The notes below the pieces were generated by a model. The model was not told the DNA's origin and ran no database searches. It saw only the letters and a program-made list of their open reading frames with translations. A DNA stretch of 64,000 nucleotides from Chitinophagales bacterium (GTDB lineage Bacteria; Bacteroidota; Bacteroidia; Chitinophagales; UBA2359), in contig JAHDFD010000006.1 of the NCBI GenBank assembly GCA_020628375.1, positions 1 to 64,000 of the forward strand, read 5' to 3'. This document shows, in pieces, positions 1 to 8,666 of the stretch (position 1 is the stretch's first letter; each line of letters starts with the position of its first letter). A program made the position numbers and the translations under genes.

Positions 1-3
1 ATT

Positions 4-1041
4 AGATTTCTCCCTGCGGTCGAAATGACACATCTTTTAGTGAGAAAAAAGTTTTTCTGGGTGTCATTCAGAGCGGAGCCTTAGCGGAGCGAAGAATCTT
101 TTTACAACCTAGATTAGATTTCTCCCTGCGGTCGAAATGACTACAGTTTTAAAATTAAAGACATTAATAATAAAAATTACAAATCACTATCAACATGGCG
201 TTTTACACATACATGATCACAAACAAAAATAAGACCGTTCTTTACACTGGAATGACTAATAATATCTCAAGAAGAATTGAAGAACATAGGAAAATAGTGG
301 CAATAAATATTCTTTTGCAGGAAAATACCATTGCTGTATTCTTGTTTGGTATCAATCTTTTCTAACTGCTAATGATGCAATAAATAGAGAAAAAGAAATA
401 AAAGGATGGAGTAGATCTAAAAAAGAAAATTTGATAAATGAACTAAATCCAAATTGGGAAGATTTGATATTTGAAGCTAGATAAAACAAGAAAATTCCTA
501 ATACTCGTCATTCTGAACGAAACGAAGCTTTGCGTAGTTGAAGTGAAGAATCTTTTTCCTTAGGTTGAGATTTCTCCCTTTGGTCGAAATGACTCATCTT
601 TTAGTGATAAAAAAGATTTTCTGGCTGTCATTCAGAACGGAGCCTTAGCGGAGCGAAGAATCCTTTTACACCTTAGATTAGATTTCTCCCTTCGGTCGAA
701 ATGACTCATCTTTTAGTGATAAAAAAGTTATTATGGGTGTCATTCAGAGCGGAGCCGTAGCGGAGCGAAGAATCTTTTCACACCGTAGATTAGATTTCTC
801 CCTGCGGTCGAAATGACACATCTTTTAGTAAAAAAAAGATATTATGGGTGTCATTCAGAGCGGAGCCCTAGCGAAGCGAAGAATCCTTTTACACCTTAGA
901 TTAGATTTCTCCCTGCGGTCGAAATGACTCATCTTTTAGTAATAAAAGAAGTTGTTCTGCGCATCATTCAGAGCGGAGCCTTAGTGGAGCGAAGAATCCT
1001 TTTACAACCTAGATTAGATTTCTCCCTGCGGTCGAAATGAC
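4..1041. repeat. Tandem array of about 112-bp palindromic units
   Basis: Two arm types alternate. Arm A (agatttctccctgcggtcg followed by aaatgac) lies at 4-29, 116-141, 568-593, 680-705, 792-817, 903-928 and 1016-1041. Arm B (gtcattcagagcggagcc ... gaagaatct) lies at 63-99, 507-553 (longer variant), 627-662, 739-775, 850-885 and 963-998. Arm B reads as a diverged reverse complement of arm A, so each B-A pair with its roughly 16-nt centre can fold into a hairpin of about 79 nt. The 32-34-nt stretches between hairpins are themselves conserved (catcttttagt ... ttctgggt), so the true tandem period is about 112 bp. Positions 116 and 568 are separated by the GIY-YIG pseudogene. This looks like a REP/REPIN-type extragenic repeat, not a CRISPR. 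Confidence 0.9.
195..484 (+). pseudogene. GIY-YIG endonuclease-like gene, frameshifted
   Basis: Frame 1 opens with ATG at 195 and encodes a small GIY-YIG nuclease N-terminus (MAFYTYMITNKN, then VLYTGMTNNISRRIEEHRK), with the YTY and YTG strands and the conserved arginine/EH region. It then runs to a stop at about 363. The family's C-terminal half continues in another frame from about 295: YSFAGKY, then AINREKEIKGW, SRSKKENLI and NPNWEDL, ending at TAA 482-484. That half includes the conserved glutamate of REKE and the NPNW motif. The total length is 290 bp, one short of 97 codons, so a single A lost from the run at 291-294 explains the break. It sits inside the palindromic repeat array. A sequencing error is the main alternative to a true pseudogene. 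Confidence 0.85.
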
Positions 1042-1164
1042 CTTAAAGTTAGTTTATAGCAACATAAATTACATTAAGCTACGAATTTCGATTCAGGAAA
1101 TACAGATTTCAATTTTCTGAAACAAATATCATTCATGGGCTTACTTTTACACAAATTTTAGCCT

Positions 1165-2490
1165 ATGTCTGATTTAACCTATCGTTATGCTTTAGCTTCA
1201 GCTATTGAAAAAAACAAAGATGCTGATTCAGTTTTTCTATCTAAATTCAGTGAAATACAAAAGGAAAATGCTCCCTGTTTCTTCTGGGGAAAATTGAATC
1301 AACCTTTCATTACTGCTAAATGCCTAATTACCTTATCGGCTGTAGTACAATCGAGCTTTAACCTTTCAACGCCAATATTGCGTGACCCAATTGTTACAAC
1401 AGGAAATGAAATGATCCGATTTGAAGGGTTTTCACATTGTGCAGGTGTTTATGCTAAAGTAGATATTCTTCCTAACGGTCATGATGGTGAAATGCTTGCT
1501 ACCGATACCACAAATGTAGATTTCAATCCACCAATGATCGCAGCACTTGGAAGTTTTAACAAACGTTCTAAAGTAACCTTATCGGTGGGTAAGGAAAGCG
1601 TAGGTGTTCATTATGAAGGTAAAAATGTAATTGAAAAAAAAGTACCACTTCCTGAAAAATGGATCAAAGGATTAACAAGTGTTCAGATCTATTTTGCAGA
1701 TACCGAATTAAGACATGAATTCAATACCATACAAGCAATTCAATTATTCCGTTCTATTCCAAAAGGTAAACCTAAAACAGATTTTTATTTGATTAAAAGA
1801 GGGAATAAAGCTTTATTCAGTCCGGTAAAAACAAAAAATGCGATCTGTATTGGTGGCATACAAAGATTAAGATTGATAGAACAACTCGTTCCACTTTGTG
1901 ATAAAATGATTGTTTTTGCTCACCCTGATATGCAATCAACTACCTGGCAATTATACTTTGGAGACATACGATTTTGTTTGTCTATTTCAAGAGAAAACTG
2001 GCGTGGATTTTCGGGAGAAGGTGCTGCTTTAGAGGCATTGATCGAAGATATTCCTGACACACTTATCAGTAACTATGATAAACTCGCGTATGCAAATCAT
2101 ACCTTCAATCCTACCCTATTAGCGGTTGAAACCGGACTCGACCTGAATAAGGTCAATAATCTTTCTGCACAATTATCAGCAATTGGTTTACTTGGTTACG
2201 ATCTTGATGACAATGCCTTTTTCTATCGAAGATTACCTTTTGGACTTAGTAGGATCATGAACCTAAACCCAAGATTGAAAGGAGTGGAAAAATTACTTGA
2301 AAATAATAAGGTTCAGATCATATCTCAGGAAGATGGTAAAGTAGGAGCCAGAGTTGAAGGAAGTGGCGTTCATCATACTGTTCTACTTGAAGGAGACAAA
2401 GCCCGATGTACTTGCACATGGTTCTCAAGACACAAAGGAGAAAGGGGTTTTTGTAAACATATTCTTGCAACCAAAAAATTAATCAGCTAA
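1165..2490 (+). CDS. SWIM zinc-finger domain protein
   Basis: This is a 441-residue soluble protein with no signal peptide. The C-terminal end carries a SWIM finger, a CxC-x12-CxH pattern formed by C415, C417, C430 and H432 (RCTCTW ... FCKHILA). SWIM fingers are predicted to bind zinc and mediate DNA or protein contacts. The first 400 residues match nothing I can name. Its stop overlaps the start of the next gene by one base, so the two are probably translationally coupled. Similar SWIM genes in Bacteroidota tend to sit beside large helical-repeat proteins and MoxR/VWA modules (from memory). The exact function is unknown. Confidence 0.75.
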   Translation: MSDLTYRYALASAIEKNKDADSVFLSKFSEIQKENAPCFFWGKLNQPFITAKCLITLSAVVQSSFNLSTPILRDPIVTTGNEMIRFEGFSHCAGVYAKVDILPNGHDGEMLATDTTNVDFNPPMIAALGSFNKRSKVTLSVGKESVGVHYEGKNVIEKKVPLPEKWIKGLTSVQIYFADTELRHEFNTIQAIQLFRSIPKGKPKTDFYLIKRGNKALFSPVKTKNAICIGGIQRLRLIEQLVPLCDKMIVFAHPDMQSTTWQLYFGDIRFCLSISRENWRGFSGEGAALEALIEDIPDTLISNYDKLAYANHTFNPTLLAVETGLDLNKVNNLSAQLSAIGLLGYDLDDNAFFYRRLPFGLSRIMNLNPRLKGVEKLLENNKVQIISQEDGKVGARVEGSGVHHTVLLEGDKARCTCTWFSRHKGERGFCKHILATKKLIS

Positions 2491-5393
2491 TGAACAACGA
2501 AGAAAAAATAAGATATTACGTAAAGAAAGAATTAGTAAAAAAAGCACAGGAGTTTACCGACCCTTTGACCAATGCTGAGTTAAAAGAACTCAGACCAGTT
2601 ATTAAAGAGCTGTGTAAGGACTTATTAACCTACCAACAGTTAAATAAAAATACCTGGGGAACAAAAGGAACTTCTAAGCAATACGATATTTTAAATCACA
2701 TTGGCGTTTATTGTCTTACCAAAGCTGATTTTAAAAAGTATTGTAATATCTGGCATTTTGAAAGAGATTATTTCAAGGCTAAGGAAATCATAGAAACCGG
2801 AAAAGTAAGTTGGTTACTGAATCATATTGCAAAGAACCACTGGTATAGTTATCTTGAACTAATGGACGCTAAATGCTCCGGCTATTTTGAACCTGAAAGA
2901 GAAGAATTAGCAACAAGTTTAGCAAATACTATTTCCGATTACGATTATAACGCAAAACCAAGGGTTACTTACACCCCTAAAAATCTTGAAATTCATCCTG
3001 AATCTATCACTGAGCATATCTGGTATTTATTTGAATATGAAACCAATATAAATCATCAGGACGATCAGCGTTATAGAAGACAAGAAGATACTTTTGATGA
3101 ACCAGTTTGGAAATATACTTTTAAACAACTAATTGAAAAAGGCAAGATCGATCGAATAAGGTTGCTCAAAGAGTGTTTGTTGACTTCCAATAGGAATTTT
3201 AATAAAGTATTAAGTGGTTGGTTTTACGATCTAATGCTCTATTTAGAACCGAATAATGAAGAATTTATTGAACTACAACCTGAGCTATTTAATGCATTAA
3301 GTAGTCAGCATTCTAAAATTGTAAATGGCGTATTAAAAGAATTCAAAAAGCTTTATGCACACGAATCGTTTGAAACGCAGGATTTCCTTGATAATACTGA
3401 TTTTCTATTAAGTTCAGAAACAAAAAGCATTGCTGTTTCAACATTGATGATCTTCGATAAATTAGTAAAGAAAGATAAAAATCTAAAAGACGTTTTAGTA
3501 GAAAAATCATTAATGGCATTTAATTCTACATTTAAAGATGTGCAGTTAAGAGCGGCTAAATTCATTGCAAAATATGGTGATGAAAGCAATGAGAATTTAA
3601 AAGATGAACTTTCTTTATACGCAAGTGATCTATTTTCTGAGTCTAAGGCTGTTTTAGCAGAGTTTATTTCAGAAGAAGATCAGGATGCTTTAGAAGAAAA
3701 TCTATATTACGAACCAGTAATAAATGTAGCTGAAGAAACGCGTATTTCTGAACTGAATGATATTGATGATCTTATCTACTTAGCGAGTCAATCTTTCGAT
3801 AATAATGAGCCTTATCATTTCGATCTTTTATTACAGGGACTTTTAGATTTTCAGGAAACGTTAAAAGAAGAAGAAAATAAAGTAAAGCTTGAACCAGCTA
3901 TTCAAAGAGCATTTAACTTATTAATGAAAGGAAGCAATTCTCAAACAGGGAATTTAGATAAAATATTAGCTAACTTTTTTATTAATTACGTACAACAGAT
4001 TCTATTAACAGACAAGTCTGAAACCTCGATCAAATTCCAAAAAAGATTTAAGAAAGAAAAAGAAGAAGATGATGCTTACGCTAAACGTTCGGAATGGTAT
4101 AATCCAGTTTTAGTTGACCTTAGAAAATGGAAATTCAGATCTCATCACAAAGGCACTTATCACCTTCCATTTTTAAATATACTAATCTTTGTTTTCGATC
4201 TGCTTAGAGAAGGTAAACACCAACAATTACTTTCTACTCCAAGCCATGCTCCATTCTGGATCGAGCCTCTTGTATTAGTGGAAAGATTGATAGAGTACCA
4301 ACAGAAAAATCATACCATCTTCTCTTATGATCTTTGTCTTGCTATTGCTAGATGTTCAATGAATGAAACTGACACTAAGCCTGCTTACGATCTTGTACAA
4401 AAGGAATTAAAAGGTGAATTGAAAGAATTAATGACTTACCTTTTAGATAAAAGTGCAAAATTCCCCGAATTAAAGAATTATGAACAAGCACTATATCAGG
4501 CATATTTCAATAAAAAAGACCGTAAAGAATTTGAAAAAATTCCTGCAATAAAAAGCATTAAAAAAGCCGGTAATTATTTAGGTGATATTGATTATAAAGT
4601 TGAAATAGAAACTTATGATACAACCGACTGGGATTATAAATTGCGAAAATCTGTTCCGGTTCAAAGACAAAGAAAAAATCTTGAGATAAAAGAAGTAGAA
4701 CTTAAAGATGGATTGATCGATAAGCTTAAAATGAAGCGTAATCGCAAACAAGTAACTTATGATTTCATCAATTTTGGAGACTATTTTTACGATGATGAAC
4801 GCAACGATCTACCTAGAATTATTTCTATGTTTCCCAATAATTCAGAAATAGTTTTCAGTCGTTTAGTAAGCAGGTGTTTTGGTCATGATTGGTGGGAAGT
4901 GAACGAAGAAAAGATAGGCAATAAGATCTTTGAAATACTAATGGAAAATCCACAAAATCCACTTGAAGCTGGACATTTGATGATTGCCTGTTCTTTGTTT
5001 GCCAAACCAAAATCAGTAAAAGCCTATGCAGCTGAATATTGGAGTCAACTAGTTTCTCGTGATGCCATAAATTCAAATTTAATAGGAGAAATTATTGCTA
5101 AATTTCAATATATAGAATACTATCCGTTGAAACGATTCACAGACTTGATTAACGAGCAAATGATGAATCTTAGCCAAAAGCATAATACTGCTTTATTGAA
5201 TACGATTGAAGCAGCCATACCTTTAATGAATAATAAACCAATTAAAAACACTAAAAAATTACTTGAGCTTTATAATGAACTTCGCTTAAAAGCTTGTAGT
5301 AATTCTCTTTCTGAAAAAGTGAATTTACAACTCGAAAACTGGAAAAGCTCTGGAACTTTGAAGAAAATAATCAAACAAATTCAAACAGCGTAA
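2490..5393 (+). CDS. Large helical-repeat (DUF6493-like) protein
   Basis: This 967-residue, highly charged, Lys/Glu-rich protein has no signal peptide or membrane segment. Much of it reads as amphipathic helices, in line with a HEAT-like solenoid. A conserved-looking C-terminal block (about 745-900) contains DYFYDDERNDLPRIISMFP and SRCFGHDWWEVNE, then a repeat-like section to the end. It resembles the DUF6493-type proteins found next to SWIM genes in Bacteroidota; that name is from memory and unverified. ATG at 2490 overlaps the TAA of the SWIM gene, and the next ORF follows after 3 bp, so the three genes form one unit. No catalytic motif is visible, so a scaffold role is an inference. Confidence 0.65.
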   Translation: MNNEEKIRYYVKKELVKKAQEFTDPLTNAELKELRPVIKELCKDLLTYQQLNKNTWGTKGTSKQYDILNHIGVYCLTKADFKKYCNIWHFERDYFKAKEIIETGKVSWLLNHIAKNHWYSYLELMDAKCSGYFEPEREELATSLANTISDYDYNAKPRVTYTPKNLEIHPESITEHIWYLFEYETNINHQDDQRYRRQEDTFDEPVWKYTFKQLIEKGKIDRIRLLKECLLTSNRNFNKVLSGWFYDLMLYLEPNNEEFIELQPELFNALSSQHSKIVNGVLKEFKKLYAHESFETQDFLDNTDFLLSSETKSIAVSTLMIFDKLVKKDKNLKDVLVEKSLMAFNSTFKDVQLRAAKFIAKYGDESNENLKDELSLYASDLFSESKAVLAEFISEEDQDALEENLYYEPVINVAEETRISELNDIDDLIYLASQSFDNNEPYHFDLLLQGLLDFQETLKEEENKVKLEPAIQRAFNLLMKGSNSQTGNLDKILANFFINYVQQILLTDKSETSIKFQKRFKKEKEEDDAYAKRSEWYNPVLVDLRKWKFRSHHKGTYHLPFLNILIFVFDLLREGKHQQLLSTPSHAPFWIEPLVLVERLIEYQQKNHTIFSYDLCLAIARCSMNETDTKPAYDLVQKELKGELKELMTYLLDKSAKFPELKNYEQALYQAYFNKKDRKEFEKIPAIKSIKKAGNYLGDIDYKVEIETYDTTDWDYKLRKSVPVQRQRKNLEIKEVELKDGLIDKLKMKRNRKQVTYDFINFGDYFYDDERNDLPRIISMFPNNSEIVFSRLVSRCFGHDWWEVNEEKIGNKIFEILMENPQNPLEAGHLMIACSLFAKPKSVKAYAAEYWSQLVSRDAINSNLIGEIIAKFQYIEYYPLKRFTDLINEQMMNLSQKHNTALLNTIEAAIPLMNNKPIKNTKKLLELYNELRLKACSNSLSEKVNLQLENWKSSGTLKKIIKQIQTA

Positions 5394-5396
5394 ATA

Positions 5397-6023
5397 TTGG
5401 AATACCCTAAAGAAATCATCAACTTTATAGAATTAAAGTTGACTTTAGACAACTATTGTTTGCCACATTTCTATCCAGAAAACATTCAGCAAATAGAAAA
5501 TTTCCAAGATGGGTATAAATTCAATAGTTTAACCGGTAAAAACCTTATCGGAGAAAAAGAAGGTGATTTCAAAGAAAATTGGTTGGTCATCTGTTCAGGA
5601 TATGCTAACGATCCTTTTATAGTTGACATTTCACAATCACACAGTGGTTATCCGGTAAGTTTTGCCTGGCATGGAACAGGCAAATGGGATTTGTTATTGG
5701 TTACAGATAGCTTAAAATACTTTACAGAACAGCTCAACTTATTAAAAGAGATAGAACTAAAAGCAAAAGATAGACAGCTTGAAATGGAAAAACATTTTGA
5801 TCTTACTCAACCATTCTGGAAAGAAGTTTATAATGAATACTTTATTGAAGAAGAACCAGCAAATATTCAAAAAGAATTAAGTGAAGTTGATAAGCATAGA
5901 AATGCTTTATACTTTGAATTGAAACAACTTAACCAACAAAAGGAAAAAGGCGAAATCGATTTGAAAAGTTTTTTAAAGGCTAAGAGAATATTAAAACTAA
6001 AGCTTGATGCGATCAAAGATTGA
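5397..6023 (+). CDS. SUKH (SMI1/KNR4)-like protein
   Basis: The ORF is 208 residues from a TTG start (MEYPKEI) placed 3 bp after the preceding stop; no in-frame ATG lies near. Residues about 55-115 carry a SUKH-like pattern: an acidic residue before NWLVICSGYANDPFIVDIS, then YPVSFAWHGTGKWD, then the final helix ITDSLKYF-type segment. The rest (about 118-208) is a charged, probably coiled-coil extension (ELKQLNQQKEKGEI). SUKH proteins are common as immunity factors for polymorphic toxins, but many family members are housekeeping or unknown. No toxin is encoded nearby. Its place in a SWIM/helical-repeat operon suggests it acts with those two. Confidence 0.55.
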   Translation: MEYPKEIINFIELKLTLDNYCLPHFYPENIQQIENFQDGYKFNSLTGKNLIGEKEGDFKENWLVICSGYANDPFIVDISQSHSGYPVSFAWHGTGKWDLLLVTDSLKYFTEQLNLLKEIELKAKDRQLEMEKHFDLTQPFWKEVYNEYFIEEEPANIQKELSEVDKHRNALYFELKQLNQQKEKGEIDLKSFLKAKRILKLKLDAIKD

Positions 6024-6064
6024 GAATCAAGATAGTATCTTCAATATTTTTCTCAGTTATCATC

Positions 6065-6072
6065 TATTTTTG
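6065..6072 (+). promoter_or_regulatory. Candidate TAnnTTTG -7 element for coaD
   Basis: TATTTTTG matches the Bacteroidota -7 consensus and ends 4 nt before the coaD ATG at 6077. If used, transcription would start at or next to the initiation codon, giving an almost leaderless mRNA. No clear -33 TTG is seen 19-21 nt upstream, which lowers confidence. Confidence 0.35.
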
Positions 6073-6076
6073 CAAC

Positions 6077-6541
6077 ATGAAAAAAGCAATATTCCCCGGT
6101 TCATTCGATCCTTTTCACAATGGACATTTAGATATATTGACCAGAGCCTTACCACTTTTTGATGAAATTGTTTTGGCAATTGGTGAGAATTCTTCTAAAA
6201 AATATCTTTTTTCTTTAGAACAACGCCTGGAAATGCTTAACAAGCAATTCGCTGATGAGCCTAAAGTAATTGTTAAATCATATAGTGGTCTTACTGCTCG
6301 CTTTTGTGAAACGGAAGGAATAAAATATATTCTCAGAGGTTTACGATCGGGAAATGACTTTGATTATGAAAAATCTATTGCTCAATTGAATAATGCTATT
6401 TCACCAGAATTAGATACTGTTTTCTTTATTTCTCCTCCACATTTATCACATGTAAGCTCTAGTATTGTTCGTGAAATTATGATAAACAATGGTGATGCAA
6501 GGCAGTTTTTACCTGAAGCAGTAGGGAATTATAAAATATAA
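6077..6541 (+). CDS. coaD: Phosphopantetheine adenylyltransferase
   Basis: This is the penultimate enzyme of coenzyme A synthesis, which transfers AMP from ATP to 4'-phosphopantetheine. From ATG 6077 the product is 154 residues, the normal length, and begins MKKAIFPGSFDPFHNGHLDI with the nucleotidyltransferase HxGH motif at H14-H17. The second signature, SSSIVREI, is near the C-terminus, and LRGLRSGNDFDYE matches the family core. The longer reading from 6020 adds 19 residues lacking in homologues and overlaps the SUKH-like gene, so I reject it. It lies downstream of the SWIM/SUKH operon but probably has its own promoter. Confidence 0.96.
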   Translation: MKKAIFPGSFDPFHNGHLDILTRALPLFDEIVLAIGENSSKKYLFSLEQRLEMLNKQFADEPKVIVKSYSGLTARFCETEGIKYILRGLRSGNDFDYEKSIAQLNNAISPELDTVFFISPPHLSHVSSSIVREIMINNGDARQFLPEAVGNYKI

Positions 6542-6642
6542 AAACGATCAAAATTTGTCTTCAAATAACACTAAAGCTCAATTTACACTGTTTTAAAACA
6601 ACAAAAAATAAAATTCTCCCTTAATCTATATACACACATAAA

Positions 6643-7395
6643 ATGAATAAATTTTCATTACTTTTTTTAGCTTTATTTATTGTCGGTTCTTTAATATCTT
6701 GTGACACTGATGATGATGCACATAGTCATGAATCCGATGCAGTTTCATTAAACCTTGCCTATAATGTTGGAGGACAGGATTTTGCTTATGGTAACACTTA
6801 CGATGTTGGCGGAACAGCTATTTCATTCGATTTTGCACAATTCTATATGTCAGGATTTTCTATAGTGGATGATAAAGGAAATATGACAATGTTAGAAGAT
6901 GCTTATGTTTTAGCAAAACCTTCTCAAACCGATTACGTATTAGTAGATTTTGAGGGAGAACACATTCACATGTTCAATTTCAATGTTGGAATAGATGAAG
7001 CAACTAACAACCAAAGCACGGAAGATTTTACAGCTTACCCTGCTGATAGTCCGTTAGCATTACAAAGCCCTGAAAGCATGCACTGGAGCTGGAATGTTGG
7101 TTATATTTTCTTAAAGATCAATGCAATGGTCGATACTGATGGTGATGGAACGCCTGAAACAGCTACTGAATACCATATAGGAACAGATAACTTATTGACA
7201 CCAGTTAGCGTTATGGTTCACGAAGATACAGGACATGACCACGAAGATGAAAAAATGATCGGTTTGAATTTCGATATTGCACAATTATTCAATGGTTTAG
7301 ATTTATCAACTGGTGCTTCTACACATACTGGCGATAATATAGAGATGGCGCAAGCCATAGTTGCAAACTATGGAAGCGCATTCAGTAAACAATAA
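6643..7395 (+). CDS. MbnP-like copper-associated lipoprotein
   Basis: The product is 250 residues with a lipoprotein signal ending LISC at C20. It is His/Asp-rich (DDDAHSHESD, GEHIHMF, HEDTGHDHEDEK) and has the signature MHWSWNVGYIFLK (M146, H147, W148, W150). It matches the MbnP family, first met in methanobactin operons but widespread outside them, which binds copper and is oxidatively modified on tryptophan by the dihaem partner MbnH. The next gene, 27 bp downstream, is that dihaem protein, which strongly supports the call. A calcium-like DTDGDGTPE stretch follows residue 163. It probably sits on the periplasmic face of the outer or inner membrane. No methanobactin precursor is visible. 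Confidence 0.75.
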   Translation: MNKFSLLFLALFIVGSLISCDTDDDAHSHESDAVSLNLAYNVGGQDFAYGNTYDVGGTAISFDFAQFYMSGFSIVDDKGNMTMLEDAYVLAKPSQTDYVLVDFEGEHIHMFNFNVGIDEATNNQSTEDFTAYPADSPLALQSPESMHWSWNVGYIFLKINAMVDTDGDGTPETATEYHIGTDNLLTPVSVMVHEDTGHDHEDEKMIGLNFDIAQLFNGLDLSTGASTHTGDNIEMAQAIVANYGSAFSKQ

Positions 7396-7422
7396 AATAA
7401 CATTAGAACTGGTTATTAGTGT

Positions 7423-8436
7423 ATGAAGCGTATTCATCTTTTATCATTAATAGTCGTTGTTTTAAATTGTTTTTCTTGTAAAAACGATGATAATAACAAA
7501 ACTGAAGATGCTTTGTATGAGCTGGAAATTCCTTTGGGATTTCCAGCTTTTTCTATTGAAGAAGATAAACCTATAACTAATTTAAGGGTTGAACTTGGTA
7601 GAATGCTTTTCTTTGATCCGGTCTTATCCAGAGATAGCTCAATTTCTTGTGCTTCATGTCATCAGCCACAACATTTCTTCACAGATGGATTAGCAATTTC
7701 TAAGGGAATAGAAGATCGGGAAGGATTCAGAAATACACCTTCATTAGCTAATCTGATTTACTCACCTGTTATTTTTTCGGATGGTGGAACCGATAATCTT
7801 GAACTTCAGGTTTTAGCTCCAATTGAAGATCATAACGAAATGGATTTCAATATTGTTGATGCTGCTAACAGAATTGCCAATATTGATAAATACAGAGAAT
7901 TATCCCTTTGTGCATTCGACAGAAAACCTGACCCATTTGTAATTACCCGATCAATAGCTGCTTTTGAAAAAACGTTATTAAGTGGTAACTCACCTTACGA
8001 CCAGTATGAATTTCAAGGAAATTTGAATGCACTGAGTGAGGAAGAAATAAGAGGTAAAGAATTGTTTTTTAGTGATAAAGCCAAATGCACTAGTTGTCAT
8101 TCTGGACATTTATTCAGCAATTTTTCATTTGAAAATATAGGTTTATATCAAGAATATGAAGATATAGGAAGAGCCAGAATTACCTTTTTATTCTCTGATG
8201 AAGGAAAATTCAAAGTGCCAAGCTTAAGAAACGTTGCTGCTACTCCACCCTATATGCACGATGGTAGTAAAGCAAGTTTAGCTGAAGTAATAGAACATTA
8301 CAGTACAGGAGGTGCAGGACATCCTTTTCAGAGTACCTTGGTAAACCCATTGAATTTAACAGATCAGGAAAAATCTGATTTAGAAGTATTTTTGAAAGCC
8401 CTCACTGACTCGACCTGGGTAGAACCATTTCTGTAA
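7423..8436 (+). CDS. MbnH-like dihaem cytochrome c peroxidase-family lipoprotein
   Basis: The product is 337 residues with a lipoprotein signal (NCFSC, lipidated C19). It has two c-type haem sites, C76-x2-C79-H80 (SCASCHQ) and C222-x2-C225-H226 (KCTSCHS), plus the family blocks FRNTPSLAN, LAPIEDHNEM and YMHDGSKASLAEVI. The overall architecture is bacterial cytochrome c peroxidase/MauG. Pairing with the MbnP-like gene immediately upstream points to the MbnH subgroup, which forms a high-valent bis-Fe(IV)-type state and oxidises a partner tryptophan. A generic H2O2 peroxidase is the alternative. The two genes look like one operon (27-bp gap). Confidence 0.8.
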   Translation: MKRIHLLSLIVVVLNCFSCKNDDNNKTEDALYELEIPLGFPAFSIEEDKPITNLRVELGRMLFFDPVLSRDSSISCASCHQPQHFFTDGLAISKGIEDREGFRNTPSLANLIYSPVIFSDGGTDNLELQVLAPIEDHNEMDFNIVDAANRIANIDKYRELSLCAFDRKPDPFVITRSIAAFEKTLLSGNSPYDQYEFQGNLNALSEEEIRGKELFFSDKAKCTSCHSGHLFSNFSFENIGLYQEYEDIGRARITFLFSDEGKFKVPSLRNVAATPPYMHDGSKASLAEVIEHYSTGGAGHPFQSTLVNPLNLTDQEKSDLEVFLKALTDSTWVEPFL

Positions 8437-8440
8437 AAAA

Positions 8441-8596
8441 GTTTTGGCGGTGAAGCAGAAGTAAGGCTGGAAGTTATTTTGATTTAAATCAGAAAATCTT
8501 AGCTAAATATCTGCAGGTCGGGAGACGCAGCAGAGGGAAATACCTGTTTTGGTCTGGGACGCACAGTCTCCTGACCAAAACCTTCACAGCCTTACA
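8441..8596. repeat. Palindromic element of the GGTCtGGAGAC family
   Basis: Nested inverted repeats fill this 156-bp gap. An outer 9-bp pair is gtaaggctg (8461-8469) and cagccttac (8588-8596). An inner hairpin, 8546-8581, has arms gttttggtc and gaccaaaac around gcaca. The motif GGTCnGGAGAC occurs at 8515-8525, in shortened form at 8551-8560, and inverted at 8566-8577. Related palindromes occur at 54335-54357 and 61772-61827. It lies between mbnH-like and the dtxR-like regulator and may also act as a terminator. Confidence 0.65.
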
Positions 8597-8666
8597 TTTG
8601 AGTCACTACCAAAGTTTTATAAGTTTTATAAGTTTTAACTTCGCAGAACGAATAGTATTAAGTCTA

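Noticed and set aside
4-1041. CRISPR array
   Set aside because: Repeats are palindromic and regularly spaced, but the spacers are conserved, the arms diverge from one another, and no cas genes are present.
6020-6076. Longer coaD reading starting inside the SUKH-like gene
   Set aside because: ATG 6077 gives the exact PPAT N-terminus and normal length.
8598-8666. TTG start giving a longer DtxR-like protein
   Set aside because: The extra residues are unrelated to the family and begin at the edge of a palindromic repeat; ATG 8667 fits the family N-terminus.
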